Below are positions 41,666-49,725 of a DNA stretch of 64,000 nt, piece after piece. A program made the position numbers and the translations under genes. Position 1 is the first letter of the stretch. Every line of letters starts with the position of its first letter. A model generated the notes under the pieces. It searched no databases and was not told the origin of the DNA. It was given only the letters and a program-made list of their open reading frames with translations. Source of the DNA: Robiginitalea aestuariiviva (GTDB lineage Bacteria; Bacteroidota; Bacteroidia; Flavobacteriales; Flavobacteriaceae); NCBI RefSeq assembly GCF_029537735.1, contig NZ_JARPUQ010000003.1:353443-417442 (forward strand), read 5' to 3'.

Positions 41666-42457
41666 CTAATTTTCCCGGTTCAGCACCTTAAATTCCTCGT
41701 AGCAGCTGCTCAGGGCATCCAGAATCTGAAGGTCATTTGCGGTTTGTATAAACGAGCTGGAATAATTACAATTGGTGAGGATGTCTTCGATGTCCACTTT
41801 CTCGAGCTGCAGGAGTTCGGTCAGGGTTTCCCGGTCAAATTTGGATGCCAGCAGATCCCGGATGCGGTCGTCTTCCTTGATCTGCCGCAACTTGCGCATC
41901 TGCCGGGGGTGTTTCCCGAATAAATTCCGCAACAGGTCCGCCGGGTTCAGGATGGCGCCAAGGACCTTAGTTACGGCACTGGGGTTTTTACTGCCCGCCT
42001 CATAACTTACCGGGAGCCCGGAAATGCTGTACTGGTAGGCTGTGTTTACCGGGAGGTTGCGCACGTCCACCTCCAGGTATCCCGTAAGCTGGTAGGGGCG
42101 TACAATTACCTCCTCCAGGGCATAGGCCAGCTCGGTCAGGGCAATTTTGGTCCCGGAAAACCGGAACATATCATTGGTTACCCGGATTTTCTGGGATTTA
42201 AAGCCCAGGTAGGAAAAATAGAGGGTATCGTTAACCGCGGCGCGTATGGAAAATTCCCCCTGGGCATTGGTGATAGTGCCCACCACCTGGTTCAGGTTAA
42301 TCACGTGTACGCTCTCCAGAGGCAACTGGCTCTGGGCATTGATGACCACGGCGGAAAAAGTGTCTTCTGAATCGGCGTCCTGGGCCAGGGCCGGAAAGGC
42401 CGCCAGCCAGGTTAATGCCAGCAGGAGCAGGTACCTGATTGGGAGGGATGCATTCAC
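41666..42457 (-). CDS. Carboxypeptidase-regulatory-like domain protein (CarboxypepD_reg type)
   Basis: A 263-residue exported protein. GTG at 42457 gives a clean signal (NASLPIRYLLLLALTWLAAF then PALAQ), whereas the TTG further upstream would add a hydrophobic extension. A CarboxypepD_reg_2-like beta sandwich covers ~30-115 (FSAVVINAQSQLPLESVHVI, GEFSIRAAVNDTLYFSYLGF). The remainder is helical (FGKHPRQMRKLRQIKEDDRI, IQTANDLQILDALSSCYEEF). The domain usually caps TonB receptors but here has no barrel. It lies 45 bases upstream of the GH13 gene in the same direction. Confidence 0.75.
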   Translation of the reverse strand: MNASLPIRYLLLLALTWLAAFPALAQDADSEDTFSAVVINAQSQLPLESVHVINLNQVVGTITNAQGEFSIRAAVNDTLYFSYLGFKSQKIRVTNDMFRFSGTKIALTELAYALEEVIVRPYQLTGYLEVDVRNLPVNTAYQYSISGLPVSYEAGSKNPSAVTKVLGAILNPADLLRNLFGKHPRQMRKLRQIKEDDRIRDLLASKFDRETLTELLQLEKVDIEDILTNCNYSSSFIQTANDLQILDALSSCYEEFKVLNREN

Positions 42458-42511
42458 TACGCTAATAACGTAAAAAATCCAGGTGAATGCCAAATTTTAG
42501 CATGGGATTAA

Positions 42512-44275
42512 CTAGCCTTTACCAGCTTGTTTCTTCCCTTTTTTATTCTTTTTCCCGGCCGGTTTCCCATACCCTTTCCCCTTTTTTCCGGGGGGCTTCC
42601 CGTAGCCTTTGCCTTTTTTGGCATAGGGGGGCTTCCCGCCTTTTTTCCAGGGTTTTTTCTTCCCCTTGTATGCCGGGGGAGCATCGGTGAGTTCCACCTT
42701 GATTTCCCGGCCTTCCAGGTTGGCCCCTTTCAGGCTCTCCAGGATCAGGGGGGCTACTTCGGGTTCCGTGCTAAAAAAGGAGAAGCTGTCCTTGGTCTCC
42801 ACCTTGAAGATATCTTCTTTGCCCAGGCCGGTAGCTTCCTTCAGCATGTCCTTGAGGATCATCCAGTCCAGCCCGTCCCGCTCCCCAACATTGATAAAGA
42901 AGCGCGCCGGGGCATTCCCGGGCAATTGTTCGGACGTTCCACCTGCTTTCGGACTTGCCTTGGGATCCTGGTTTTTGGCATAGAATTCGGCAAAACGGCT
43001 GAATTCTACCGATACCATTTTGGCGATTAGATCGTCCCGGTCCAGGCCGTCGAGCAGGTCGTTCACGGCGGGCAGGTAGGTTTTAACCTCCGGATGGATT
43101 TCTGTGTTGCGGATCGAATCCGCCAGGTGATACAACTGTATTTCGCAGATCTCCATCCCGGTGGGCAGGGGCAGTTCCTCAAAGGGCCGGCCTGTTATGC
43201 GTTCCAGGGCGCGGATGCGCCCACGCTCCGATCGGGTCATGATAATCAGGGAAACCCCAGATTTTCCAGCCCTGCCGGTTCTGCCGCTCCGGTGGGTATA
43301 GGTTTCAATATCGTCCGGCAGCTGATAATGGATAACGTGGGTGATGTCGTCCACATCGATGCCACGGGCGGCCACATCGGTGGCTACGAGTAATTGTAAC
43401 TGCCGTTTGCGGAAGGCGCTCATGACCAGATCCCGCTGTTGTTGGCTGAGGTCGCCGTGTAAGGCCCCCGCATTGTAGCCGTCTTCAATCAGTTTTTCGG
43501 CCACCTTTTGCGCATCCCTTTTGGTACGGCAAAAGACTACGGAAAACAAACCGGGGTTGGCGTCGGCCAAACGGCGCAAAGCGGCGTAGCGTTCCCGCCC
43601 GCCTACTAAGTAATATTCGTGGCGTACGGTAGCTGTGGCCACGTTGCGCCCGCCTACGGTCAATTCGGTGGGTTGGTGCATAAATTCGCGGGCAATCCGG
43701 GCTACGGCATCCGGCATGGTAGCCGAAAAAAGCCAGGTCGATTTGTCCGAAGGGGTATGCGAAAGGATGTCGGTCAGGTCTTCATAGAAACCCATGTTCA
43801 GCATTTCGTCCGCCTCGTCCAGCACGCAGTAGGTTACCTTGGAAAGGTCTGCCAGGCCCCTGGAGATCATGTCCTTGATCCGGCCGGGGGTGGCTGCAAT
43901 GATATGGGCGCCGCGCTTCAGGGCGCGGGCCTGTTCCTGAATGGAGGCGCCTCCGTATACGGCAACCACCGAGAACCCAGGGATAAACTTGGCATACGCT
44001 TGCATTTCGTTGGTGATCTGCAGGCAGAGCTCGCGGGTAGGCGCCAGAATAATCGCCTGGGTGGTGCGGCTGTCGGTGTCTATACACTCCAGCAGTGGCA
44101 GGCCAAAGGCAGCCGTCTTCCCGGTACCGGTTTGGGCCAGTGCTACCAGGTCCTTATCCCCGGTAAGCAATTCGGGGATGGCCCGTTGCTGGATTTCAGT
44201 AGGAGTTTCGAAGCCAAGGGCTTCAATGGCTTTTAAAACAGGGGCGCTCAACCCCAAATCGGTAAATGTAGACAT
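42512..44275 (-). CDS. DEAD-box ATP-dependent RNA helicase with DbpA-like RNA-binding domain and Gly/Lys tail
   Basis: A 587-residue helicase. Motifs: AQTGTGKT (I), PTRELCLQ (Ia), TPGRIKDM, DEAD (II), SATMP (III), and HRSGRTGRAGKSG (VI). After the RecA domains, a DbpA_RNA-like module (~residues 445-520, FFINVGERDGLDWMILKDML) is followed by a basic tail with repeats of KGKGYGKP(P/A)GKK. CsdA/DeaD relatives with this order act in ribosome assembly and cold adaptation. The start is the ATG at 44275 (MSTFTDLGLSAPVLKAIEAL). The leader is about 75 bases and contains GGTTGGTCAACC. Confidence 0.93.
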   Translation of the reverse strand: MSTFTDLGLSAPVLKAIEALGFETPTEIQQRAIPELLTGDKDLVALAQTGTGKTAAFGLPLLECIDTDSRTTQAIILAPTRELCLQITNEMQAYAKFIPGFSVVAVYGGASIQEQARALKRGAHIIAATPGRIKDMISRGLADLSKVTYCVLDEADEMLNMGFYEDLTDILSHTPSDKSTWLFSATMPDAVARIAREFMHQPTELTVGGRNVATATVRHEYYLVGGRERYAALRRLADANPGLFSVVFCRTKRDAQKVAEKLIEDGYNAGALHGDLSQQQRDLVMSAFRKRQLQLLVATDVAARGIDVDDITHVIHYQLPDDIETYTHRSGRTGRAGKSGVSLIIMTRSERGRIRALERITGRPFEELPLPTGMEICEIQLYHLADSIRNTEIHPEVKTYLPAVNDLLDGLDRDDLIAKMVSVEFSRFAEFYAKNQDPKASPKAGGTSEQLPGNAPARFFINVGERDGLDWMILKDMLKEATGLGKEDIFKVETKDSFSFFSTEPEVAPLILESLKGANLEGREIKVELTDAPPAYKGKKKPWKKGGKPPYAKKGKGYGKPPGKKGKGYGKPAGKKNKKGKKQAGKG

Positions 44276-44355
44276 GTAGTGTGGTTGGTCAACCAGGCGT
44301 TCGGCGTCCTGAATATATTGGAAAGCAGGGTTGGACGGCGGTTGCAATTCGGGGG

Positions 44356-44363
44356 CAAATATA
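44356..44363 (-). promoter_or_regulatory. Candidate -7 element TATATTTG for the DEAD-box helicase
   Basis: Perfect TAnnTTTG on the minus strand. The predicted leader of about 75 bases contains a GGTTG/CAACC stem (44282-44293 region) that could regulate translation. Confidence 0.5.
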
Positions 44364-44415
44364 CTTCGAATAATCCAGACACCGTCTTTTTTCGAAGACT
44401 TTAAATTTCTGGTAT

Positions 44416-45015
44416 TCAGCCTGGTTTATGGGCTCCTGCATCCTCCATAAACGCCTGCAGGGCACGAAAGGCCTTTCCCCGGTGGCTGATCCGGTTTTTT
44501 TCGTCCCGGGTCAATTCGGCAAAACTGCGGGAATGCCCTGTGGGGCGGAAGATGGGGTCGTACCCGAAACCGCCTTCTCCTTGTGGGGCCCTGAGGATTT
44601 CTCCCTGGGCAACCCCCTCAAAATAATGAAAGGTATCCCCTTCGGTCAGGGCAATGATGGTGCGGAAGCGGGCACTGCGGTGATCAGTGTCGGCCAGGGC
44701 GGTTAACAGCTTTTCGCAATTGGCCTTTGCATTGCCCTCTGGGCCGGCATACCGGGCCGAATAGACCCCCGGGGCCCCGTTCAGGGCTTCTACTTCAAGG
44801 CCGGTATCATCTGCAATGCAGTCGTACCCGTAATGTTGCTGCACGTGTGCGGCTTTCAGGCGGGCATTACCTTCCAGGGTTTCGGCGGTTTCCGGGATGG
44901 TTTCCATACAGCCGATATCCGAAAGGGAAAGCAATCGGAAGCCCGGGGGCAGCATCTGGCGGACTTCTTCCAGTTTGTGGGGATTATGGGTGGCAAACAC
45001 CAATTCTTTTTCCAT
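44416..45015 (-). CDS. rdgB: Non-canonical purine NTP diphosphatase (RdgB/HAM1)
   Basis: A 199-residue house-cleaning enzyme hydrolysing ITP, dITP and XTP to monophosphates. Signature motifs are complete: FATHNPHKLEEV (6-18), DDTGLEVEALNGAPGVYSAR, GEGGFGYDPIF, and ISHRGKAF. Length is standard. The ATG at 45015 is clear. Divergent from a methyltransferase-like gene, with their -7 elements back to back one base apart. Confidence 0.95.
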   Translation of the reverse strand: MEKELVFATHNPHKLEEVRQMLPPGFRLLSLSDIGCMETIPETAETLEGNARLKAAHVQQHYGYDCIADDTGLEVEALNGAPGVYSARYAGPEGNAKANCEKLLTALADTDHRSARFRTIIALTEGDTFHYFEGVAQGEILRAPQGEGGFGYDPIFRPTGHSRSFAELTRDEKNRISHRGKAFRALQAFMEDAGAHKPG

Positions 45016-45037
45016 AGGGCAGGGGTCGGTTCCACAT

Positions 45038-45045
45038 CAAAAATA
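45038..45045 (-). promoter_or_regulatory. Candidate -7 element TATTTTTG for rdgB
   Basis: Matches TAnnTTTG on the minus strand, 22 bases upstream of the rdgB ATG, and abuts the divergent TACATTTG at 45047-45054. Confidence 0.45.
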
Positions 45046-45046
45046 C

Positions 45047-45054
45047 TACATTTG
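45047..45054 (+). promoter_or_regulatory. Candidate -7 element TACATTTG for the isoprenylcysteine methyltransferase-like gene
   Basis: Perfect TAnnTTTG match ending four bases before the ATG at 45059, implying a leaderless transcript if that ATG is used. Confidence 0.45.
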
Positions 45055-45058
45055 AGAG

Positions 45059-45529
45059 ATGTTCAGAACCCATGCATTGGAATTGAAAATCCCGCCAGCC
45101 CTGGTTTTCCTGGCATTTGGCGGGGCCATGTACCTGCTGGCTGCCTTTTTGCCCGTGGGCCAGTTCGATTTTTTCGGGAGGGAACTCCTCTGGCAGGTGC
45201 TGGCTGGCCTCGGCATCCTGGTGGGTTTGATTTCCGTGGGTCAGTTCCTCCGGCGGGGGACCACCCTGGACCCCTTCCGCCCGGAAGCGACCGGGGCACT
45301 GGTAACCGGAGGGGTTTTCCGCTTCAGCAGGAATCCCATGTACCTGGCCCTGCTCCTGGTTTTGCTGGCCTGGGGCCTCTGGCTGGGCAATGCGTTTAAC
45401 GCCGTAACGGCCGGCCTGTTTGTCGCCTATATGAACCGGTTTCAGATCCGGCCTGAAGAGCGAATTTTGGAAGACCGCTTTGGCGGGGCTTACCGCCAAT
45501 ATGGCCAGGCCGTACGCAGGTGGTTTTAG
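45059..45529 (+). CDS. Isoprenylcysteine carboxyl methyltransferase-family membrane protein
   Basis: A 156-residue integral membrane protein with four hydrophobic stretches (ALVFLAFGGAMYLLAAFL, VLAGLGILVGLISVG, YLALLLVLLAWGLWLG, NAVTAGLFVAYM). The ICMT/PEMT signature TGGVFRFSRNPMYLALLL and the C-terminal EERILEDRFGGAYRQYGQAV form a SAM-binding membrane methylase motif. The substrate in bacteria is unknown (a lipid or small thiol compound is plausible). The start could also be an internal ATG, because TAnnTTTG lies just four bases upstream. Confidence 0.83.
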   Translation: MFRTHALELKIPPALVFLAFGGAMYLLAAFLPVGQFDFFGRELLWQVLAGLGILVGLISVGQFLRRGTTLDPFRPEATGALVTGGVFRFSRNPMYLALLLVLLAWGLWLGNAFNAVTAGLFVAYMNRFQIRPEERILEDRFGGAYRQYGQAVRRWF

Positions 45530-45530
45530 A

Positions 45531-45562
45531 TTTGCGCATGTTCTTTATTATTGATATATTTG
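45531..45562 (+). promoter_or_regulatory. SatD-DUF3307 promoter (TTTG-20-TATATTTG)
   Basis: TTTG (45531-45534) and TATATTTG (45555-45562) are separated by 20 bases. An inverted repeat begins at the last base of the -7 element. Confidence 0.65.
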
Positions 45563-45583
45563 CTTATATATATAAAAATAAGC
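45562..45583. promoter_or_regulatory. Inverted repeat GCTTAT-N10-ATAAGC, candidate operator
   Basis: GCTTAT (45562-45567) and ATAAGC (45578-45583) are perfect complements around an AT-only centre, and lie over the predicted transcription start. The downstream SatD protein has a C-terminal helix-turn-helix, so self-binding is possible. Confidence 0.5.
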
Positions 45584-45598
45584 TAAAAACCTTATACA

Positions 45599-46219
45599 GT
45601 GATCGCCGTTCTTACCGCCGACCTCATCAATTCTGCGGCCCACCCGCCCGCGGATTGGTTGCCGCCGCTTAAGGCCCTGCTCTCCCGCAAGGGCAAAAGC
45701 CCGTCCGATTGGGTCATTTACCGGGGTGATGAACTGCAGTTGCGCCTGGACCCCAAGGATGCCCTCCGGATAGCCTTCCGCCTAAAGGCCCTGGTGCGCA
45801 CTTTTTCCGGGATGGATATCCGGATCGCAATCGGGTTGGGGGGCGAGAACCACCATGCCACGAACCTCTCGGAATCCAATGGGGGGGCCTACCGCCACTC
45901 CGGAAGGCTCTTTGAACAACTGAAAACCCGGAAAATACACCTGCAGGTAGCCAGTGGGGCAGCCGCTCCGGATCGCACCCTGAACCTGATGCTGCGACTG
46001 GCCCTCCAGTTTATGGACCAGTGGACACAGGTTTCCGCGGAAATGGCCGGGATGGTCCTGGACCACCCGGAAGCCTCCCAGCAGGAACTCGCCAATAGCC
46101 TGGGCATCCGGCAGCCTGCCGTTAGCCAGCGCCAAAGCCGGGCTCGCCTGGATCTGGTGTGGGAATTACTGGAATATTATCAAACCGATTACCTCAAAAC
46201 CCTGCCCCCATGTTCGTAA
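45599..46219 (+). CDS. SatD-family protein with C-terminal helix-turn-helix
   Basis: A 206-residue protein. The GTG at 45599 begins IAVLTADLINSAAHPPADWL, the conserved SatD opening, which includes an Asp resembling nucleotidyl-cyclase-like folds (WVIYRGDELQLRL, GMDIRIAIGLGG). The last ~50 residues (ASQQELANSLGIRQPAVSQR) form a clear helix-turn-helix for DNA binding. The family name comes from streptococcal acid tolerance, but the function is unproven. The gene overlaps the DUF3307 gene by ten bases. Its promoter carries an inverted repeat that may be its operator. Confidence 0.82.
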   Translation: MIAVLTADLINSAAHPPADWLPPLKALLSRKGKSPSDWVIYRGDELQLRLDPKDALRIAFRLKALVRTFSGMDIRIAIGLGGENHHATNLSESNGGAYRHSGRLFEQLKTRKIHLQVASGAAAPDRTLNLMLRLALQFMDQWTQVSAEMAGMVLDHPEASQQELANSLGIRQPAVSQRQSRARLDLVWELLEYYQTDYLKTLPPCS

Positions 46220-46902
46220 AACTCCTGTTGGCCCACCTGCTTGGGGACTTTCTGCTCCAACCCCGCCGGGCCCTGATCCATAAACAGGCCCGAAAGGCGG
46301 CATCGCCTTTTTTTTACCTGCATGTGGGCATCCATTTTGGGCTGGCCTGGTTGCTGCTCTGGACGCCCTCGGGATGGAAACCCGCCCTGCTGGTGGCGTT
46401 GTCCCATGGGGTAATTGACCTGGTCAAGCTGTATACCGAAAAAAGGTATAAGCGGGTAGAAGTCCCATTCCTGCTGGACCAGGCCGCACACCTGGCCGTG
46501 CTGGGGGCCGTGGCCTCTTATCCGCATACCCTGGAGGCCTTGCAGGGGATGTTGCAGCAGACCAACTGGGCCCTGGTTACCGGGTTATTTTTTGTGACTT
46601 ACCCGGCCGCCATCCTGAACGCCCGCCTGCTGGAAGGGTTGTCCCGTCAGATCCAGTGGGACCACGCTTCCCTGCCCGGGGCGGGGATGTATATCGGCAT
46701 TCTGGAGCGGCTGCTGGTGTTCCTTTTTATCCTGCTGGACCACTGGGAAGCCATAGGCCTGCTGATTGCCGCCAAGTCCGTGTTCCGTTTTAACGACCTG
46801 AAGGAGCAGAACAACCGCAAATGGACGGAGTATATCCTCATAGGTACGCTGCTAAGCTTTGGAATGGCCATTTGCGCAGGGCTGCTGGCCCGGATGGGCT
46901 AA
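46210..46902 (+). CDS. DUF3307 integral membrane protein
   Basis: A 230-residue membrane protein. The start is the ATG at 46210 (MFVKLLLAHLLGDFLLQPRR), which contains the DUF3307 hallmark AHLLGDFLLQ. About six helices follow, including FYLHVGIHFGLAWLLLW, and polar conserved blocks such as SHGVIDLVKLYTEKR and LDQAAHL. The end (AAKSVFRFNDLKEQNNRKWT EYILIGTLLS) contains a conserved AKSxxRF segment. It overlaps satD by ten bases, so the two are translationally coupled. The biochemical role is unknown. Confidence 0.85.
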   Translation: MFVKLLLAHLLGDFLLQPRRALIHKQARKAASPFFYLHVGIHFGLAWLLLWTPSGWKPALLVALSHGVIDLVKLYTEKRYKRVEVPFLLDQAAHLAVLGAVASYPHTLEALQGMLQQTNWALVTGLFFVTYPAAILNARLLEGLSRQIQWDHASLPGAGMYIGILERLLVFLFILLDHWEAIGLLIAAKSVFRFNDLKEQNNRKWTEYILIGTLLSFGMAICAGLLARMG

Positions 46903-46911
46903 AGCCTTCCC

Positions 46912-46955
46912 AATGCGGAATTCGCAATGAAAAGGGAGATAGCCCGCATTTTTTT
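46912..46955 (+). terminator. Probable terminator of the satD-DUF3307 operon
   Basis: AATGCGG (46912-46918) pairs with CCGCATT (46944-46950) around a 25-base loop, and seven T residues (46949-46955) overlap and follow the stem. Confidence 0.5.
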
Positions 46956-47056
46956 AACAAAGCCGCCTGCCTTTGTAACGGCCTTTCGAATTTGGCGTCG
47001 GCTTCCTGCCGAAGCGGGTTTTTCTTGTTATATTCACGCCCTGAAAACACCTGACC

Positions 47057-48940
47057 GTGAGCCGCAAATTTGTCTTCGATTTTGACAGCACCCTGACCCA
47101 GGTGGAGGCCCTGGATGTCCTGGCCGAAATTACCCTGGGCGACCGGGAAGACCGGGGGGCGATTATCCGGGAAATCCAGGAAATCACAAACCTCGGCATA
47201 GACGGAGACATCTCCTTTACCGAATCCCTGGAACGGCGGATCCGCCTGCTGGGTGCGCACCGGAAAGACCTGAAACCTCTCATTGCCCAACTCCGCAAAA
47301 AGATTTCCCGATCCATTGCTGCGAATAAGGAATTCTTCGAGACTTATGCGGAAGATATCTATGTGATTTCTGCGGGTTTTAAGGAGTTTATCGTACCCAT
47401 TGTCTCGGAATACAACATCCCAGCGGAGCGGGTCTATGCGAACACCTTTGAATGTGATGCGGACGGGAATATTGTCGGTTTCGACAAGGAAAATTACCTG
47501 GCTGCACACAACGGGAAGATCGACTGCCTGCGCGCCCTGAACCTGGAAGGCGAGGTACAGGTCATTGGCGACGGCTACAGCGATTATGTGATGCGCGAGG
47601 CCGGAATTGCCCATAAATTTTTCGCCTATACCGAAAACGTGCACCGCGACAAGGCTACCCGCCATGCGGATCACGTAGCCCCCAACCTGGATGAATTTTT
47701 ATTTGTAAACGATTTGCCTAGAAACCTTTCCTACCCCAAGAACCGTATCAAGATTTTATTGCTGGAGAATGTACACCCGGCAGCCTTTGAAAACCTGACC
47801 GAAGACGGGTTCTCCGTAGAGCTGGTCAAACACAGCCTATCCGAAGACGAACTCGTGGAAAAGATCAGAGGCGTGCACGTGCTGGGTATCCGCTCCAAAA
47901 CCCAGGTAACCCAACGGGTGCTGGATGCCGCCAACAAGCTCATGGTGGTGGGGGCGTTCTGTATCGGAACAACCCAGATAGATTTAGACTACGCCCGCCA
48001 GAAGGGCGTGGTGGTCTTTAATGCTCCGTATAGCAATACCCGCTCCGTGGTCGAACTGGCGGTGGGGGAAATTATCATGCTGATGCGCAGCATTTTTCCC
48101 CGGAGTACGGAAATTCATTCCGGCCAGTGGAACAAAACCGCAGCCAATGCCCGGGAAATCCGCGGCAAGAACCTGGGGATCGTGGGTTATGGAAATATCG
48201 GGAAACAACTTTCCGTCCTGGCCGAGGCCATGGGCATGCGCGTGTATTATTACGACGTGGACGAACAGCTGGCCCTGGGCAACGCCGTGAAGTGCGACAG
48301 CCTGGAGGATTTGCTGAACGTTTCCGATGTGGTGACCCTCCATGTGGACGACAACCCCGCCAACAGGAATTTTATTGGCGAACGGGAAATCGGGCAGATG
48401 CGACACGGGGCGTGCCTGATTAATCTCTCCCGGGGTTTTGTAGTGGATATCCCCGCCCTGGTGGAAGGCCTGAAGAGTGGCAAACTCGGGGGCGCTGCCA
48501 TTGACGTGTATCCGGAAGAACCCGCCAGCAATGGGCCCTACCTCACGGAACTGGCCGGGCTGGACAACGTGATCCTTACCCCGCATATTGGGGGGAGTAC
48601 GGAAGAGGCCCAGCGCAACATTGCGGATTTTGTGCCCAACAAGATCATGGAGTACATCAACTCCGGCAGTACGGTAGATGCGGTAAACTTCCCCAACATC
48701 CGCCTGCCCAAGCAGCAAAAGGCCCACCGCTTCCTGCACATCCACAAGAACGTGCCCGGCATTATGGCCCATATCAACCAGGTGCTGGCCTCCTACGATA
48801 TGAACATCACCGGGCAGTACCTCTCCACAGATCCCGACGTGGGATATGTGATCACAGACCTGGATAAGGATTACAATAAGGCGGCCATCAAGGCGCTGAA
48901 GAATATCGAACACACTATAAAATTCCGGGTGTTGTACTAG
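47057..48940 (+). CDS. serA: SerB-SerA fusion: phosphoserine phosphatase-like HAD domain joined to D-3-phosphoglycerate dehydrogenase
   Basis: A 627-residue two-enzyme protein. Residues 1 to ~215 are a HAD phosphatase with nucleophile Asp8 and Asp10 in FDFDSTLT, the Ser motif YVISAGFKEF and the Asp loop VIGDGYSDYVM, as in phosphoserine phosphatase. From ~228 a phosphoglycerate dehydrogenase follows: Rossmann loop GIVGYGNIGKQ near 376, LSRGFVVDIPAL, and TPHIGGSTEEAQ with the catalytic His. A C-terminal ACT domain starts near 563 (NVPGIMAHINQVLASYDMNI). So the first and third steps of serine synthesis are joined, and serC is not here. GTG start at 47057. Confidence 0.93.
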   Translation: MSRKFVFDFDSTLTQVEALDVLAEITLGDREDRGAIIREIQEITNLGIDGDISFTESLERRIRLLGAHRKDLKPLIAQLRKKISRSIAANKEFFETYAEDIYVISAGFKEFIVPIVSEYNIPAERVYANTFECDADGNIVGFDKENYLAAHNGKIDCLRALNLEGEVQVIGDGYSDYVMREAGIAHKFFAYTENVHRDKATRHADHVAPNLDEFLFVNDLPRNLSYPKNRIKILLLENVHPAAFENLTEDGFSVELVKHSLSEDELVEKIRGVHVLGIRSKTQVTQRVLDAANKLMVVGAFCIGTTQIDLDYARQKGVVVFNAPYSNTRSVVELAVGEIIMLMRSIFPRSTEIHSGQWNKTAANAREIRGKNLGIVGYGNIGKQLSVLAEAMGMRVYYYDVDEQLALGNAVKCDSLEDLLNVSDVVTLHVDDNPANRNFIGEREIGQMRHGACLINLSRGFVVDIPALVEGLKSGKLGGAAIDVYPEEPASNGPYLTELAGLDNVILTPHIGGSTEEAQRNIADFVPNKIMEYINSGSTVDAVNFPNIRLPKQQKAHRFLHIHKNVPGIMAHINQVLASYDMNITGQYLSTDPDVGYVITDLDKDYNKAAIKALKNIEHTIKFRVLY

Positions 48941-49154
48941 CCACCCGCCGGTTGCAGGGGGCAATCGGGCAGGCGCTTTTAGGGAAGGGCCCAGGGTTCA
49001 GGATGTAGGGCTTCTGGGTTGAAACCTTGTGTGCAGCCTCTTAGGGGAGCCACCCGCCCACCCGGCTTAAAAGTAGGGTGCAGGTCCGAAACCGGATTGC
49101 AGCGGACCAACCTCAAACCGCAGCTTACCCCCGCAGGATTTGTTCCGGTTATTC
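48941..49154. other. 214-base gap with an imperfect hairpin; possible degraded repeat
   Basis: No gene supported. A stem GGTCCG (49083-49088) / CGGACC (49103-49108) with TTGCAG in the loop is followed by AACCTC, resembling the palindrome-TTGCA-ACCTC core at 14603-14623. No promoter or terminator with a T-run is seen. The segment separates serA from the convergent rlmH gene. Confidence 0.35.
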
Positions 49155-49625
49155 TTAATCGTTGTGATACGGGTCGCCCTTCAGGATGGACAGGGCGCGG
49201 TAGAGTTGTTCCACGGCCAGCAGGCGTACCACCTGATGGTTAAAAGTCATGCGGGAGAGGGAGATGCGCCCGTTTGCCCTGGCCTGCAGCTCTGGTCCGA
49301 AGCCGTATGCCCCGCCAATGACCAGTACCAGGCGCTTAGGGCCGGTATTCATCCCTTTCTGGAGATAGTCTGCAAACTGGCGTGAAGTAAATTCCTTCCC
49401 CTTTTCGTCCAGCAGCCAGACCAGGTCCCGGCTTTCAAGGCGCCGTATGAGGGCGTCGGATTCTTTTTGGCGCAACAGGGCAGGGTCTGCCCCTTTTGCC
49501 CGCACATTGGGGATGCATTCCAGTTCAAAGGGAACATAGCGGCCAATCCGGTCTGAAAACGTAGTGACCAGTTCAGTCAGGGCCCCTGTATCTGTGGGGC
49601 CTACGGCAAGCAAAAGCAGTTTCAC
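49155..49625 (-). CDS. rlmH: 23S rRNA (pseudouridine1915-N3)-methyltransferase RlmH
   Basis: A 156-residue SPOUT methylase modifying pseudouridine 1915 of 23S rRNA. The GTG at 49625 gives KLLLLAVGPTDTGALTELVT, which aligns with the RlmH N-terminus and reproduces the usual ~156-residue length. Longer starts (ATG 49643 or 49721) would add unusual residues. SAM-site motifs are VIGGAYGFGPE and LSRMTFNHQVVRLLAVEQLY, and the C-terminus ILKGDPYHND corresponds to the family end KGxPYHxx. Divergent from nadC. Confidence 0.94.
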   Translation of the reverse strand: MKLLLLAVGPTDTGALTELVTTFSDRIGRYVPFELECIPNVRAKGADPALLRQKESDALIRRLESRDLVWLLDEKGKEFTSRQFADYLQKGMNTGPKRLVLVIGGAYGFGPELQARANGRISLSRMTFNHQVVRLLAVEQLYRALSILKGDPYHND

Positions 49626-49725
49626 CCCGGGAAGGTACACCATTGGCGGCAGACCCGAAAATGCCTGGCCGTGCCCCCCCGGATTCCCCGAACATTTTAG
49701 TACTTTAGTACACCAAACCACAGCG

